64,000 nt of DNA from Robiginitalea sediminis (lineage in GTDB: Bacteria > Bacteroidota > Bacteroidia > Flavobacteriales > Flavobacteriaceae), in the NCBI RefSeq assembly GCF_002198115.1, contig NZ_NGNR01000003.1:62001-126000 (forward strand), written 5' to 3'. The translations under genes and the position numbers were made by a program. Of the stretch, positions 1 to 7,529 are shown piece by piece; the first letter of the stretch is position 1; each line of letters opens with the position of its first letter. The notes under the pieces were generated by a model that saw only the letters and a program-made list of their open reading frames with translations, did not search any database and was not told the origin of the DNA.

Positions 1-241
1 AGGGCATGTCCAGGCCACTGTTATTTCCAATGATAACGGCTAAAAAACCATAATAGTATGAGGGTTCCCATCCTTTTTGAAGATGCCCGGGGCAATGTCC
101 CTGCAGGTCATTCCGGGTGGCGGGCAAAGGGAAGCGCAGCGGTTGCGGCAGCGGACTGCCCGGCATGTGGTCGAAATTACCGGGTGCCGGCACAAGATTT
201 AACCGAAAAAGACGTTTGCATACAATACATCGGATAAATTT
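1..241. other. Left edge without a supported gene
   Basis: In related flavobacteria porU usually lies just upstream of porV, but no plus-strand frame here gives a recognisable PorU tail: all three plus frames hit a stop by position 53. A 59-codon plus-strand frame (58-237) and a minus-strand frame open from about 166 to the left edge both exist. Neither encodes anything I recognise, so I do not call them. If porU is present it must end outside the window or within the first 53 bases. Confidence 0.4.
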
Positions 242-270
242 TTGTTATTCTTTGTTTATTATCAATTTTG
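242..270 (+). promoter_or_regulatory. Candidate porV promoter
   Basis: TTG at 242-244 is followed, after 18 bases, by CAATTTTG at 263-270. This is one mismatch from the Bacteroidota -7 consensus TAnnTTTG at the usual 17-19 spacing from the TTG -33 element. It lies in an AT-rich stretch 24 bases before the porV ATG. The match is imperfect, so confidence is low. Confidence 0.35.
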
Positions 271-294
271 AAGCACTAAAACGCCCTAGTAGAA

Positions 295-1440
295 ATGAAA
301 AAACTATGGATCCTTGTTTTGCTGGCTATAGCCGGTAAGGCTATGGGGCAGCAAGGCGAACGCGTTATTACCACTGCCGTGCCCTTCCTGACCATTGCGT
401 CGGATGCCCGTTCGTCCGCCATGGGGGATATAGGAGTGGCCACCACCACCGACGCCTTTTCCCAGCAATGGAACCCTGCCAAATTTGCCTTTGCCGAGCG
501 CAAGATGGGCATCGGTATCAGTTATACCCCTTACCTGGAGAGTATCATTACTGATATAGCCCTGCTTAACGGTAGCTTTTACAACAAAATAAATGAGCGC
601 AGCGCCTTTGGCGTTTCCCTTCGCTATTTCACGCTGGGGGAGATCGAGCTCCGGAATACTTTCCAGGAAGAAGGACAGTTGGTCAAACCCAACGAACTCG
701 CTATTGACGGGTCCTACGCCCTGAAACTTTCGGACTTTTTCTCGATGGCTGTAGCCGGTCGCTTCATCAGCTCCAACCTGGAGATCCCGCAATTGGGCAA
801 TGCCGTGCAATCCGGCAATACCTTTGCCGTGGATGTTGCCGGGTACTACCGCGGACCGGAAAAAGCTTATAACAGCTTCGACGGACGCTGGAGGGCCGGT
901 TTCAATATTTCCAACCTCGGTGGAAAAATCAAATACGACGACGGCGGGCAGGAAAACTTTCTCCCCACCAACCTGGCCCTGGGCGGAGGCTTCGATTTTA
1001 TCTTCGACGCAGACAACGTCCTGGCCCTGACGGCTGAGGTCAATAAACTTCTGGTGCCAACGCCCCAGGATTTTGACGGCGACGGGGACCTGGACCTGGA
1101 AGACAACCAGGAATACCAGAGTATCGGGTTTTTCGAAGGGGTCTTTAAATCCCTGGGCGACGCCCCGGACGGCTTTTCAGAGGAGTTGCAGGAGATGACC
1201 TGGGCCCTGGGTGCCGAATACAGCTTCCGCCAGCAATTCATGCTGCGGGGTGGTTACTTTAACGAATCCGAAGAAAAAGGGTTCCGGAAATTCTTCAGCC
1301 TTGGGGCGGGGTTCCGGTATAACAATATCCAGATAGACCTTTCCTATCTGTTCTCTACGGCACAGGTGCGAAACCCCCTGGAGAACACCCTTCGCTTCTC
1401 CCTTAGCTTCAATCTGGGTGAGGAGTTCTATAACGACTAA
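295..1440 (+). CDS. porV: Type IX secretion outer-membrane protein PorV
   Basis: This 381-residue protein has a signal peptide (residues 1 to about 18, ending AMG-QQ) and the PorV hallmark directly after it: an ITTAVPFLTIASDARSSAMG segment. The remainder reads as a long outer-membrane beta-barrel related to the FadL/PorP fold, with an acidic Asp/Gly turn near residues 256-268. In the family, PorV shuttles type IX secretion cargo from the Sov translocon to the PorU sortase, which attaches it to the surface. The start ATG follows an AT-rich promoter-like stretch, and a strong terminator lies just downstream, so the gene is probably its own unit. Length and domain content are normal. The next genes (cdd, pdhA, pdhC) match the usual flavobacterial order after porV. 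Confidence 0.93.
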   Translation: MKKLWILVLLAIAGKAMGQQGERVITTAVPFLTIASDARSSAMGDIGVATTTDAFSQQWNPAKFAFAERKMGIGISYTPYLESIITDIALLNGSFYNKINERSAFGVSLRYFTLGEIELRNTFQEEGQLVKPNELAIDGSYALKLSDFFSMAVAGRFISSNLEIPQLGNAVQSGNTFAVDVAGYYRGPEKAYNSFDGRWRAGFNISNLGGKIKYDDGGQENFLPTNLALGGGFDFIFDADNVLALTAEVNKLLVPTPQDFDGDGDLDLEDNQEYQSIGFFEGVFKSLGDAPDGFSEELQEMTWALGAEYSFRQQFMLRGGYFNESEEKGFRKFFSLGAGFRYNNIQIDLSYLFSTAQVRNPLENTLRFSLSFNLGEEFYND

Positions 1441-1464
1441 TCCCTTTTTTGTTTCAAAATACAG

Positions 1465-1488
1465 ACCCGCCTCATGGCGGGTTTTTTT
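1465..1488 (+). terminator. Rho-independent terminator after porV
   Basis: A perfect 7-bp stem (ACCCGCC / GGCGGGT) with a TCAT loop is followed by a run of seven T starting at 1482. It lies 24 bases after the porV stop and separates porV from cdd. Confidence 0.85.
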
Positions 1489-1510
1489 GTGGCTTCCGCC
1501 GGGTAAGTCG

Positions 1511-1519
1511 TATCTTTTG
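1511..1519 (+). promoter_or_regulatory. -7-like box abutting the cdd start
   Basis: TATCTTTTG resembles TAnnTTTG with one extra T and ends only three bases before the cdd ATG at 1523. If it is used, the transcript would begin at or very near the start codon. A TTG lies 21 bases upstream (1487-1489), slightly farther than the usual spacing. Confidence 0.35.
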
Positions 1520-1522
1520 CCT

Positions 1523-2008
1523 ATGGAACGCAAACACATTGGTTTCGAAATGCTGATCTACCCGGACCGGCAGGCCCTTACCGAAGCGGACCGGGAGCTG
1601 TTGGCACAGGCCGAACAGGCGGCCCGATCCGCCTACGCACCCTACAGCCGCTTCCGGGTGGGGGCTGCCGTACGCATGGATAATGGGGAGGTGGTCCTTG
1701 GCAGTAACCAGGAGAACGCCTCTTTCCCCTCGGGCCTGTGTGCGGAGCGGGTAGCCGTTTTCCAGGCCGGAGCCCGTTACCCGGGGGTAGCCATCCGCTG
1801 TATTGCCATCCACGTAAACCCGGAAGGTGCCCAGGACGACGAGCCCGCCGCCCCCTGTGGCAATTGCCGCCAGTCCATCCACGAGTACGAGTTCCGACAG
1901 CAATCCCCTATCCGCTATCTTCTGCAGGCCTCCGGGGGCCGGGTATTTGAATGCCCTTCCACAGCTGCCCTGCTACCCCTGGGGTTTGGCCCCAATGCCC
2001 TCCTGTAA
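1523..2008 (+). CDS. cdd: Cytidine deaminase
   Basis: Hydrolytically deaminates cytidine and deoxycytidine to uridine and deoxyuridine in pyrimidine salvage; cytosolic. The 161-residue product carries the deaminase zinc motifs: C73-A-E75 (zinc ligand and catalytic Glu) and PCGNC with zinc ligands C112 and C115, with a YSRFRVGAAV segment near residues 41-50 typical of Cdd. The frame stays open upstream to 1418, inside porV and across its terminator, so I start at the ATG 1523, right after a TATCTTTTG promoter-like box. The length is slightly above the approximately 135-residue compact tetrameric class and fits the homologues seen in flavobacteria. It sits alone between the porV terminator and the pdh promoter. 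Confidence 0.92.
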   Translation: MERKHIGFEMLIYPDRQALTEADRELLAQAEQAARSAYAPYSRFRVGAAVRMDNGEVVLGSNQENASFPSGLCAERVAVFQAGARYPGVAIRCIAIHVNPEGAQDDEPAAPCGNCRQSIHEYEFRQQSPIRYLLQASGGRVFECPSTAALLPLGFGPNALL

Positions 2009-2069
2009 CCCCGCTGCACAGGGCTCATTTCATTCCAGAAAGGTATTTTTTCGTGAATGATTTAATATG

Positions 2070-2077
2070 TATTTTTG
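2070..2077 (+). promoter_or_regulatory. pdhA operon promoter -7 element
   Basis: TATTTTTG is an exact match to TAnnTTTG, 64 bases before the pdhA ATG, in an AT-rich dip between GC-rich genes. No TTG is found at the ideal -33 distance. It would give a leader of roughly 60 bases. Confidence 0.5.
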
Positions 2078-2141
2078 CCCTTCACCATGGGGGCGGATTC
2101 GAAGTTTACCCCCCCTTTGGTTAACGACTAAACAGGCATTG

Positions 2142-3140
2142 ATGAAAAAAATCACCAAAGAGACCTATCTCAAATGGTATGAAGACATGCTGTTCTGGCG
2201 GAAGTTCGAGGACAAACTCGCCGCGGTATATATCCAGCAGAAGGTCCGTGGGTTCCTCCACCTGTACAACGGGCAGGAAGCAGTCCTGGCCGGCTCGCTC
2301 CACGCCATGGACCTGGAGAAGGACAGGATGATTACAGCATACAGGAACCATGTGCAGCCCATTGGGATGGGTGTGGACCCCAGGAAGGTTATGGCCGAAC
2401 TCTACGGCAAGGTTACCGGAACTTCCAAGGGAATGGGGGGCTCCATGCATATTTTCTCCAAGGAGTACCGGTTTTACGGGGGGCATGGCATCGTAGGCGG
2501 GCAGATCCCGCTTGGTGCTGGCCTGGCGTTTGCCGACAAGTACTTTGACAGGGATTCCGTTACCCTTTGTTATATGGGCGATGGTGCCGTCCGGCAGGGT
2601 AGCCTCCACGAGGCGTTTAACCTGGCCATGCTCTGGCAGCTCCCGGTGGTTTTTATCTGTGAGAACAACGGCTACGCCATGGGGACCTCCGTGGCGCGTA
2701 CCTCTCATTCCACCGAAATCTGGAAACTGGGTCTGGGATATGAAATGCCATGTGGCCCCGTGGACGGGATGGACCCGGCTATCGTGGCCGAGGAGGTTTC
2801 CAAGGCAGTGGAACGCGCCCGCAGCGGGGGCGGCCCCACCTTCCTGGAAATGAAAACCTATCGCTACCGGGGCCACTCCATGTCCGACGCCCAGCACTAC
2901 CGGACCAAGGAGGAAGTGGAGGAGTACAAGAAAATAGACCCCATTACCCAGGTCCTGGATGTGATCCGCGACAAGAAGTACGCTACGGACGAAGAGGTCG
3001 CAGCGATAGACAAGCGGGTAAAGAACCTGGTGAAGGAGTGCGAAACCTTCGCCGAAAATTCGGATTACCCGCCCATAGAACAACTCTACGACGTGGTCTA
3101 CGAACAGGAGGACTACCCGTTCCTGCAACATAAATTATAA
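2142..3140 (+). CDS. pdhA: Pyruvate dehydrogenase E1 alpha subunit
   Basis: The 332-residue alpha chain of the heterotetrameric E1 component decarboxylates pyruvate using thiamine diphosphate and passes the acetyl group to the lipoyl arms of E2. The thiamine-diphosphate motif is intact: GDG at residues 147-149 and ENN at 174-176, with HGIVGGQ at 115-121 and the phosphorylation-loop region RYRGHSMSD near residue 244. The frame extends upstream to 2067, but that part lies in the promoter region, so the ATG 2142 is preferred. pdhC follows 11 bases downstream. The E1 beta subunit that must partner this protein is not encoded next to it. Confidence 0.95.
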   Translation: MKKITKETYLKWYEDMLFWRKFEDKLAAVYIQQKVRGFLHLYNGQEAVLAGSLHAMDLEKDRMITAYRNHVQPIGMGVDPRKVMAELYGKVTGTSKGMGGSMHIFSKEYRFYGGHGIVGGQIPLGAGLAFADKYFDRDSVTLCYMGDGAVRQGSLHEAFNLAMLWQLPVVFICENNGYAMGTSVARTSHSTEIWKLGLGYEMPCGPVDGMDPAIVAEEVSKAVERARSGGGPTFLEMKTYRYRGHSMSDAQHYRTKEEVEEYKKIDPITQVLDVIRDKKYATDEEVAAIDKRVKNLVKECETFAENSDYPPIEQLYDVVYEQEDYPFLQHKL

Positions 3141-3151
3141 GATACAGGCAG

Positions 3152-4765
3152 ATGGCAGAAATCATACGCATGCCCCGCTTAAGCGATACCATGGAAGAAG
3201 GTAACGTAGCCAAATGGCTCAAGCAGGTGGGGGATTCCATTTCGGAAGGCGATATCCTGGCCGAGATTGAAACCGACAAGGCCACCATGGAGTTTGAGTC
3301 CTTTTACGAGGGCACCCTTCTCCATATCGGGATCCCCGAAGGCGAAGGTGCCCCGGTGGATGCCCTCTTGGCCATTGTAGGCGAAAAGGGAGAAGACATT
3401 TCTGGCCTGCTCAACGGAGAAGGTGGAGGCGAAAGTACCCCGGCTGCGCCTGAACCCAAGGAGGAAGCTCCGGCTCCCACACAGGCCCCTGCGGCCGCTG
3501 TGCCGGAGGGCGTTGAAATCGTAAAAATGCCCCGTCTGAGCGATACTATGGAAGAAGGCACGGTAGCTGCCTGGATCAAAAAGGTAGGCGACACCGTGGA
3601 AGAAGGGGATATCCTGGCCGAGATTGAAACCGATAAGGCCACCATGGAGTTTGAATCCTTTTATTCAGGAACCCTGCTGCATATTGGCATCGGGGAGGGC
3701 GAGTCTGCCCCGGTAGATGCCATCCTCGCCGTAATAGGACCTGCCGGCACAGATGTGCAGGCCGTTCTAAGCGCCGGATCTGCCCCGGCAGCAGAAGCTG
3801 CAGGCCAGCCCGCCGCTGCCCCTGCGCCCAAGGAGGAGAAGGAGGCCGCCCCGGCACAGGCCCCTGCCGCAACAACTTCCTCGGACCGAGTTTTTGTCTC
3901 TCCCCTGGCCCGCCGTATGGCCGAGGATCGCGGGATTGACCTGAGTACCGTGACCGGTTCCGGAGACAATGGAAGGATCATTAAAAGGGATATAGAACAT
4001 TACCAGCCCTCCCAGCAGGCCCAACCGGCTGCTGCAGCGGCTGCCCCGGCTGCGTCCCCCATGGCTGCCGCCCCTGCCGGTACCGAGCAGGTAGAGGAAG
4101 TCAAGAATTCCCAGATGCGCAAGGTCATTGCCAAGCGCCTGGCGGAATCCAAGTTCACCGCCCCTCACTATTACCTGACCATAGAGGTAGATATGGGAGA
4201 GGCTATGGCTTCGCGCTCCCGGATCAACGAGCTGCCCGACACCAAGGTTTCTTTCAACGACATGGTGGTTAAGGCTTGTGCCATGGCCCTTAAGAAGCAC
4301 CCGCAGGTAAATACGTCCTGGAATGGCGATACCACCCGGTACAACCAACATGTGCATGTTGGGGTGGCCGTGGCAGTCGAAGACGGCCTGGTGGTTCCGG
4401 TCCTGAAGTTCACTGACCAGATGAGCCTCACCCAGATCGGTACGGCTGTCAAAGACCTGGCAGGACGGGCCCGAAACAAGAAAATTGCCCCCGCCGAAAT
4501 GGAGGGCAGCACCTTTACGGTTTCCAACCTTGGGATGTTTGGCATACAGGAGTTTACCTCCATTATAAACCAGCCCAATTCCGCCATCCTCTCGGTAGGG
4601 GCAATTGTGGAAAAACCGGTAGTGAAGAATGGCAACATCGTTGTGGGCCATACCATGACCATTACCCTGGCATGCGACCACCGCACGGTGGATGGCGCCA
4701 CCGGGGCGCAGTTCCTTCAAACCCTTCGGGCGTACCTGGAACACCCGGTAACCATGCTGGCCTGA
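3152..4765 (+). CDS. pdhC: Pyruvate dehydrogenase E2, dihydrolipoamide acetyltransferase
   Basis: The 537-residue E2 core protein transfers acetyl groups from E1 to CoA. Domains in order: two tandem lipoyl domains with ETDKATMEF motifs (lipoyl-lysines K43 and K162), each followed by an Ala/Pro/Glu-rich flexible linker; a peripheral subunit-binding domain (about residues 247-285, FVSPLARRMAEDRGIDL...GRIIKRDI); another Ala/Pro linker; and the C-terminal catalytic domain ending with DHRTVDG, the active-site His near residue 510. Two lipoyl domains are within the family range. The two copies are strikingly similar at DNA level (see repeats). The gene is translationally linked to the next one: its stop overlaps the following ATG (TGATG). 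Confidence 0.96.
   Translation: MAEIIRMPRLSDTMEEGNVAKWLKQVGDSISEGDILAEIETDKATMEFESFYEGTLLHIGIPEGEGAPVDALLAIVGEKGEDISGLLNGEGGGESTPAAPEPKEEAPAPTQAPAAAVPEGVEIVKMPRLSDTMEEGTVAAWIKKVGDTVEEGDILAEIETDKATMEFESFYSGTLLHIGIGEGESAPVDAILAVIGPAGTDVQAVLSAGSAPAAEAAGQPAAAPAPKEEKEAAPAQAPAATTSSDRVFVSPLARRMAEDRGIDLSTVTGSGDNGRIIKRDIEHYQPSQQAQPAAAAAAPAASPMAAAPAGTEQVEEVKNSQMRKVIAKRLAESKFTAPHYYLTIEVDMGEAMASRSRINELPDTKVSFNDMVVKACAMALKKHPQVNTSWNGDTTRYNQHVHVGVAVAVEDGLVVPVLKFTDQMSLTQIGTAVKDLAGRARNKKIAPAEMEGSTFTVSNLGMFGIQEFTSIINQPNSAILSVGAIVEKPVVKNGNIVVGHTMTITLACDHRTVDGATGAQFLQTLRAYLEHPVTMLA
3161..3330 (+). repeat. Lipoyl-domain direct repeat, copy 1
   Basis: This segment encodes the first lipoyl domain of pdhC and recurs 357 bases (119 codons) downstream with only scattered, mostly silent changes. 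An example is the GATATCCTGGCCGAGATTGA block present in both copies. The level of silent-site identity points to recent duplication or gene conversion. Confidence 0.85.
3518..3687 (+). repeat. Lipoyl-domain direct repeat, copy 2
   Basis: Second copy of the lipoyl-domain repeat within pdhC, offset by exactly 357 bases and in frame with copy 1. Confidence 0.85.
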
Positions 4766-5751
4766 TGCGCCCGGGAGCCCACCGCACAGCTCCCCACAGG
4801 TTCCTATTCTGGATGCCTGTAGCCCTGTTTTGCGTGTGCCTGGCTTCCTGCAAGTCGGCCGGAAGGGTTTCCGCCGAGGCCTGGACGCCCAGCGATTCGC
4901 TCCGGGTGGGGACTTCGATGCGATACCTGGCTTCCGACGACCTCATGGGCCGGGATACTGGTTCTCCGGGGTTGGACTCCGCCGCGGCATACCTGGAGGA
5001 GAACCTCCGCCAAATGCGCATCCCACCGTATTTCCCGTCTTACCGGGATACCCTTACCAACAGTAAGGAGATCGCATACAACATTGTAGCTTACCTGCCC
5101 GGGAAGGACCGGGAGCTGAAAGAGGAAATCGTCCTGATCGGCGCCCATTACGACCATATCGGGCTGTTGCCCATGCAGGACGGCGACCGGATAGCCAACG
5201 GGGCCAACGACAATGCCTCCGGGACGGCAACAGTTTTGGAACTGGCCCGCTTCCTCGCGGGCAGCCCCAGGACCAACCGGAGTGTGCTTATCGCATTTTT
5301 CAGTGCCGAGGAACGGGGGCTTCTGGGCTCCCGCCACCTGGCCAACCGGCTGCAGCAACAGGGGGTAAATCTGTATGCAGTCCTGAATTTTGAAATGACG
5401 GGGGTGCCCATGGAGGGAAAAGACCACCAGCTTTACCTGACCGGGTATGATATGTCTAACCTTGCGGAGGTCAGCAACCGGTATGCCGGGGAAAACCTGG
5501 TCGGGTTCCTGCCCCAGGCCCGGGAATACAACCTGTTCAAAAGATCCGATAATTATCCTTTTTACGAAGTTTTTGGCGTGCCCTCCCACACCTATTCCAC
5601 TTTCGACTTTACCAATTATGACCACTACCACCAGGCTGGGGACGAAGCGGACGAAATGGATTTCGCACACATGGCCCGCCTGGTAAATGCCCTGACCCGC
5701 GTGGTCTATGGGGTGGCTAATGGCCCTGCCGGGGAACTAAAACAGAACTGA
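4765..5751 (+). CDS. M28-family zinc aminopeptidase lipoprotein
   Basis: This is a 328-residue predicted exported metallopeptidase. A signal sequence ends in a lipobox (LASC, C29), so it is likely a periplasm-facing or outer-membrane lipoprotein. The M28 co-catalytic zinc site is visible: HYDH near residues 128-131, ANDNASG (bridging Asp) near 150, AEERGLLGS (Glu pair) near 182, and a late His in the NYDHYHQAGDE segment. The start chosen overlaps the pdhC stop by one base (TGATG), implying coupled translation; the frame also extends upstream inside pdhC. An internal ATG at 4813 would still leave a short signal. The substrate is unknown; family members are aminopeptidases or carboxypeptidases. 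Its stop overlaps the next ATG in the same way. Confidence 0.85.
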   Translation: MRPGAHRTAPHRFLFWMPVALFCVCLASCKSAGRVSAEAWTPSDSLRVGTSMRYLASDDLMGRDTGSPGLDSAAAYLEENLRQMRIPPYFPSYRDTLTNSKEIAYNIVAYLPGKDRELKEEIVLIGAHYDHIGLLPMQDGDRIANGANDNASGTATVLELARFLAGSPRTNRSVLIAFFSAEERGLLGSRHLANRLQQQGVNLYAVLNFEMTGVPMEGKDHQLYLTGYDMSNLAEVSNRYAGENLVGFLPQAREYNLFKRSDNYPFYEVFGVPSHTYSTFDFTNYDHYHQAGDEADEMDFAHMARLVNALTRVVYGVANGPAGELKQN

Positions 5752-6431
5752 TGGCTTCCATAATCGTAACCGGTACCAGCCGGGGCATCGGCTTTGAACT
5801 TGTACGCCAACTGGCCGGACAGGGCCACCGGGTCCTGGCCCTCTCCCGCAACAACCAACCCTGCCTGGAACTGGGCCTGGAGGGCGTCCACGCCCCGGCC
5901 TTTGACCTGGGTAGTGAGGAGGGCTGCCAAAAAGCCGCCCAATGGGTGGCCAGTAATTGGGGGCAGGCCGATGCCCTCATCCACAACGCTGGCCGCCTGG
6001 TTAACAAACCCTTTGCCGATACCACCACGGAAGATTTTCTGAAGGTCTACCAGGTAAACGTCTTTGGGGTAGCCCGACTCACCCGGGCACTGTTGCCCCA
6101 CCTGAACCCAAAAGGGCACGTGGTGGTGGTCAGTTCCATGGGGGGTATACAGGGGAGTGCCAAATTCCCGGGCCTCGCCGCATACAGTTCCAGCAAAGGG
6201 GCGGTAATCACGTTAACCGAGTTGCTGGCTGAGGAATACAAGGAAACCGGCCCGGCCTTTAACGCCCTGGCCCTGGGTGCTGTGCAAACCGAAATGCTGG
6301 AAGAAGCCTTCCCCGGGTACAAGGCTCCGGTAACAGCTGCGGAAATGGCGGGTTATATCGCTCATTTTGCCCTGAACGGACAGGCACTATACAATGGAAA
6401 AGTGCTGCAGGTAAGCAATTCTACTCCGTAG
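5751..6431 (+). CDS. Short-chain dehydrogenase/reductase
   Basis: A 226-residue classical SDR with an intact Rossmann cofactor motif GTSRGIG (residues 8-14), NAG at 79-81 and a complete active site: Ser 128/129 and Y145-SSS-K149. It is an NAD(P)-dependent oxidoreductase of unknown substrate; cytosolic. The ATG overlaps the preceding stop (TGATG), so it is the last gene of the pdhA-pdhC-M28-SDR run. The functional link to pyruvate dehydrogenase is not obvious. Its 3' end overlaps the convergent lipoprotein gene by 11 bases. Confidence 0.85.
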   Translation: MASIIVTGTSRGIGFELVRQLAGQGHRVLALSRNNQPCLELGLEGVHAPAFDLGSEEGCQKAAQWVASNWGQADALIHNAGRLVNKPFADTTTEDFLKVYQVNVFGVARLTRALLPHLNPKGHVVVVSSMGGIQGSAKFPGLAAYSSSKGAVITLTELLAEEYKETGPAFNALALGAVQTEMLEEAFPGYKAPVTAAEMAGYIAHFALNGQALYNGKVLQVSNSTP

Positions 6432-6834
6432 CGTCCGACACCTTCACAAACCTGTAGATACAGGGCTCAATGCAGGGATAGTAGAAAAGGAGCCGGCCAT
6501 CCTCAATCCTGCCCTGGATCCCGTTGGTGAGTTGCCCGCTGCAGGCAATCAGGATTTCCCCGGCCGCGATCCGCGTAAATTCCCCATCCATCCGGTCTCC
6601 TTCTTCAAAGACCCGGCAAATGTTGTAGTTGGCCTCAAAGGTATTGTCTGCCCTGAGGGTAATACTGAACCCGGCGTCGCTTGGGGTGAATTCCCCGCTT
6701 CCGTCCCCCGGGTCGAACAGCACTTCGGCCAGGACCCACTTGCCTTCCAGGCGGTCGGTGTCTATGGGGTCGGTTTTATCCTTGTTGCATCCGAGGAGAA
6801 GCAATAGGACGATAATAGGTGCAGCGAATCTCAT
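6421..6834 (-). CDS. Small lipoprotein, lipocalin/META-like
   Basis: A 137-residue protein with a short signal peptide and a lipobox (LLGC, C16), so a predicted lipoprotein. The mature part begins with LEGKWVLAEVLFD, has a middle strand-rich segment (GFSITLRADNTFEANYN) and four Cys residues after the lipobox (two in a PCIEPCIYRF tail). The W-V-L-x-E-V opening followed by a threshold/fractional-loss type layout is common in flavobacterial lipocalin-like and META-type lipoproteins. I infer fold similarity only; no function can be assigned. It converges on the SDR gene with an 11-base overlap. Confidence 0.7.
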   Translation of the reverse strand: MRFAAPIIVLLLLLGCNKDKTDPIDTDRLEGKWVLAEVLFDPGDGSGEFTPSDAGFSITLRADNTFEANYNICRVFEEGDRMDGEFTRIAAGEILIACSGQLTNGIQGRIEDGRLLFYYPCIEPCIYRFVKVSDATE

Positions 6835-6910
6835 ATGTCACTAAGATAACCAAAAAGGCAGAGGGTTGCTTCAAACAGGAGGTATTCCGCGGAATCCAGG
6901 TCGAAATACC

Positions 6911-6918
6911 TACTTTTG
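6911..6918 (+). promoter_or_regulatory. -7 box abutting the SprT-like gene
   Basis: TACTTTTG matches TAnnTTTG exactly, and five bases separate it from the ATG at 6924. The predicted transcription start falls on or next to the start codon. The same box and spacing recur at 17769. No TTG lies at the usual -33 distance. Confidence 0.45.
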
Positions 6919-6923
6919 TCCCC

Positions 6924-7529
6924 ATGGAAGCTGCGCTTGCCCCCTACATCCCGGAACGGGCTCTTGGCCCCTGTATGGAATTGATCCGCACCCATGGGGT
7001 ACACCTTAAAATCGTCAGGAGCCGGCAGACGCGCCACGGCGATTACCGCCGCCTCCCGGACGGCCGCCACCTGATTACGGTGAACGCCACCGCCAACCCA
7101 TACCGGTTCCTTATTACCCTGATCCATGAGATTGCCCATCTGGTGGCGTTTGAGCGTTACGGGTACCGGATAAAACCTCATGGGGTCCAATGGAAAAAGA
7201 CCTTCCAGCACCTGATGCTTCCCTTTCTGAGGCCGGAGGTATTCCCCCAAGGGCTCTTGCCGCTGTTGGCTGCCCATTTCCGAAACCCCAGGGCAAGCAG
7301 CAGTACCGATACCCGCCTGTCCCTGGCATTAAAGGCCTACGACCCGACCACAGAGCGGCCGCAGTTTGTTTTCGAACTCCCGGCAGGGGCAGTTTTCCGC
7401 CTGCAGAACGGGAGGGTGTTCCGCAAGGGGGAACGCAAAATAAAACGCTACCAATGCATGGAAGTTGCGACGGGAAAATTGTATCTTTTTCAGCCGCACG
7501 CCGAAGTAGAACTCCTCAAAGAAGCTTAA
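6924..7529 (+). CDS. SprT-like zinc metalloprotein
   Basis: A 201-residue protein with the SprT-domain zinc site: HEIAH at residues 68-72 and a third ligand candidate H86 (KPHGVQWK). SprT-like proteins are soluble metalloprotease-fold proteins related to Spartan, which degrades DNA-protein crosslinks; the bacterial role is poorly defined. The C-terminal part (FELPAGAVFRLQNGRVFRKG...KRYQCM) keeps the usual basic zinc-ribbon-like region but with only one visible Cys, so the ribbon appears degenerate. The frame opens upstream to 6819, but the ATG at 6924, directly after a TACTTTTG box, gives the family-typical N terminus. manC starts on the base after its stop. Confidence 0.83.
   Translation: MEAALAPYIPERALGPCMELIRTHGVHLKIVRSRQTRHGDYRRLPDGRHLITVNATANPYRFLITLIHEIAHLVAFERYGYRIKPHGVQWKKTFQHLMLPFLRPEVFPQGLLPLLAAHFRNPRASSSTDTRLSLALKAYDPTTERPQFVFELPAGAVFRLQNGRVFRKGERKIKRYQCMEVATGKLYLFQPHAEVELLKEA

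Noticed and set aside
1-166. Minus-strand frame open from about 166 to the left edge
   Set aside because: It has 55 codons without a stop but resembles no family and has no promoter; it could be a partial gene, but evidence is insufficient.
58-237. 59-codon plus-strand frame upstream of porV
   Set aside because: No homology recognised, no box before its ATG; probably chance.
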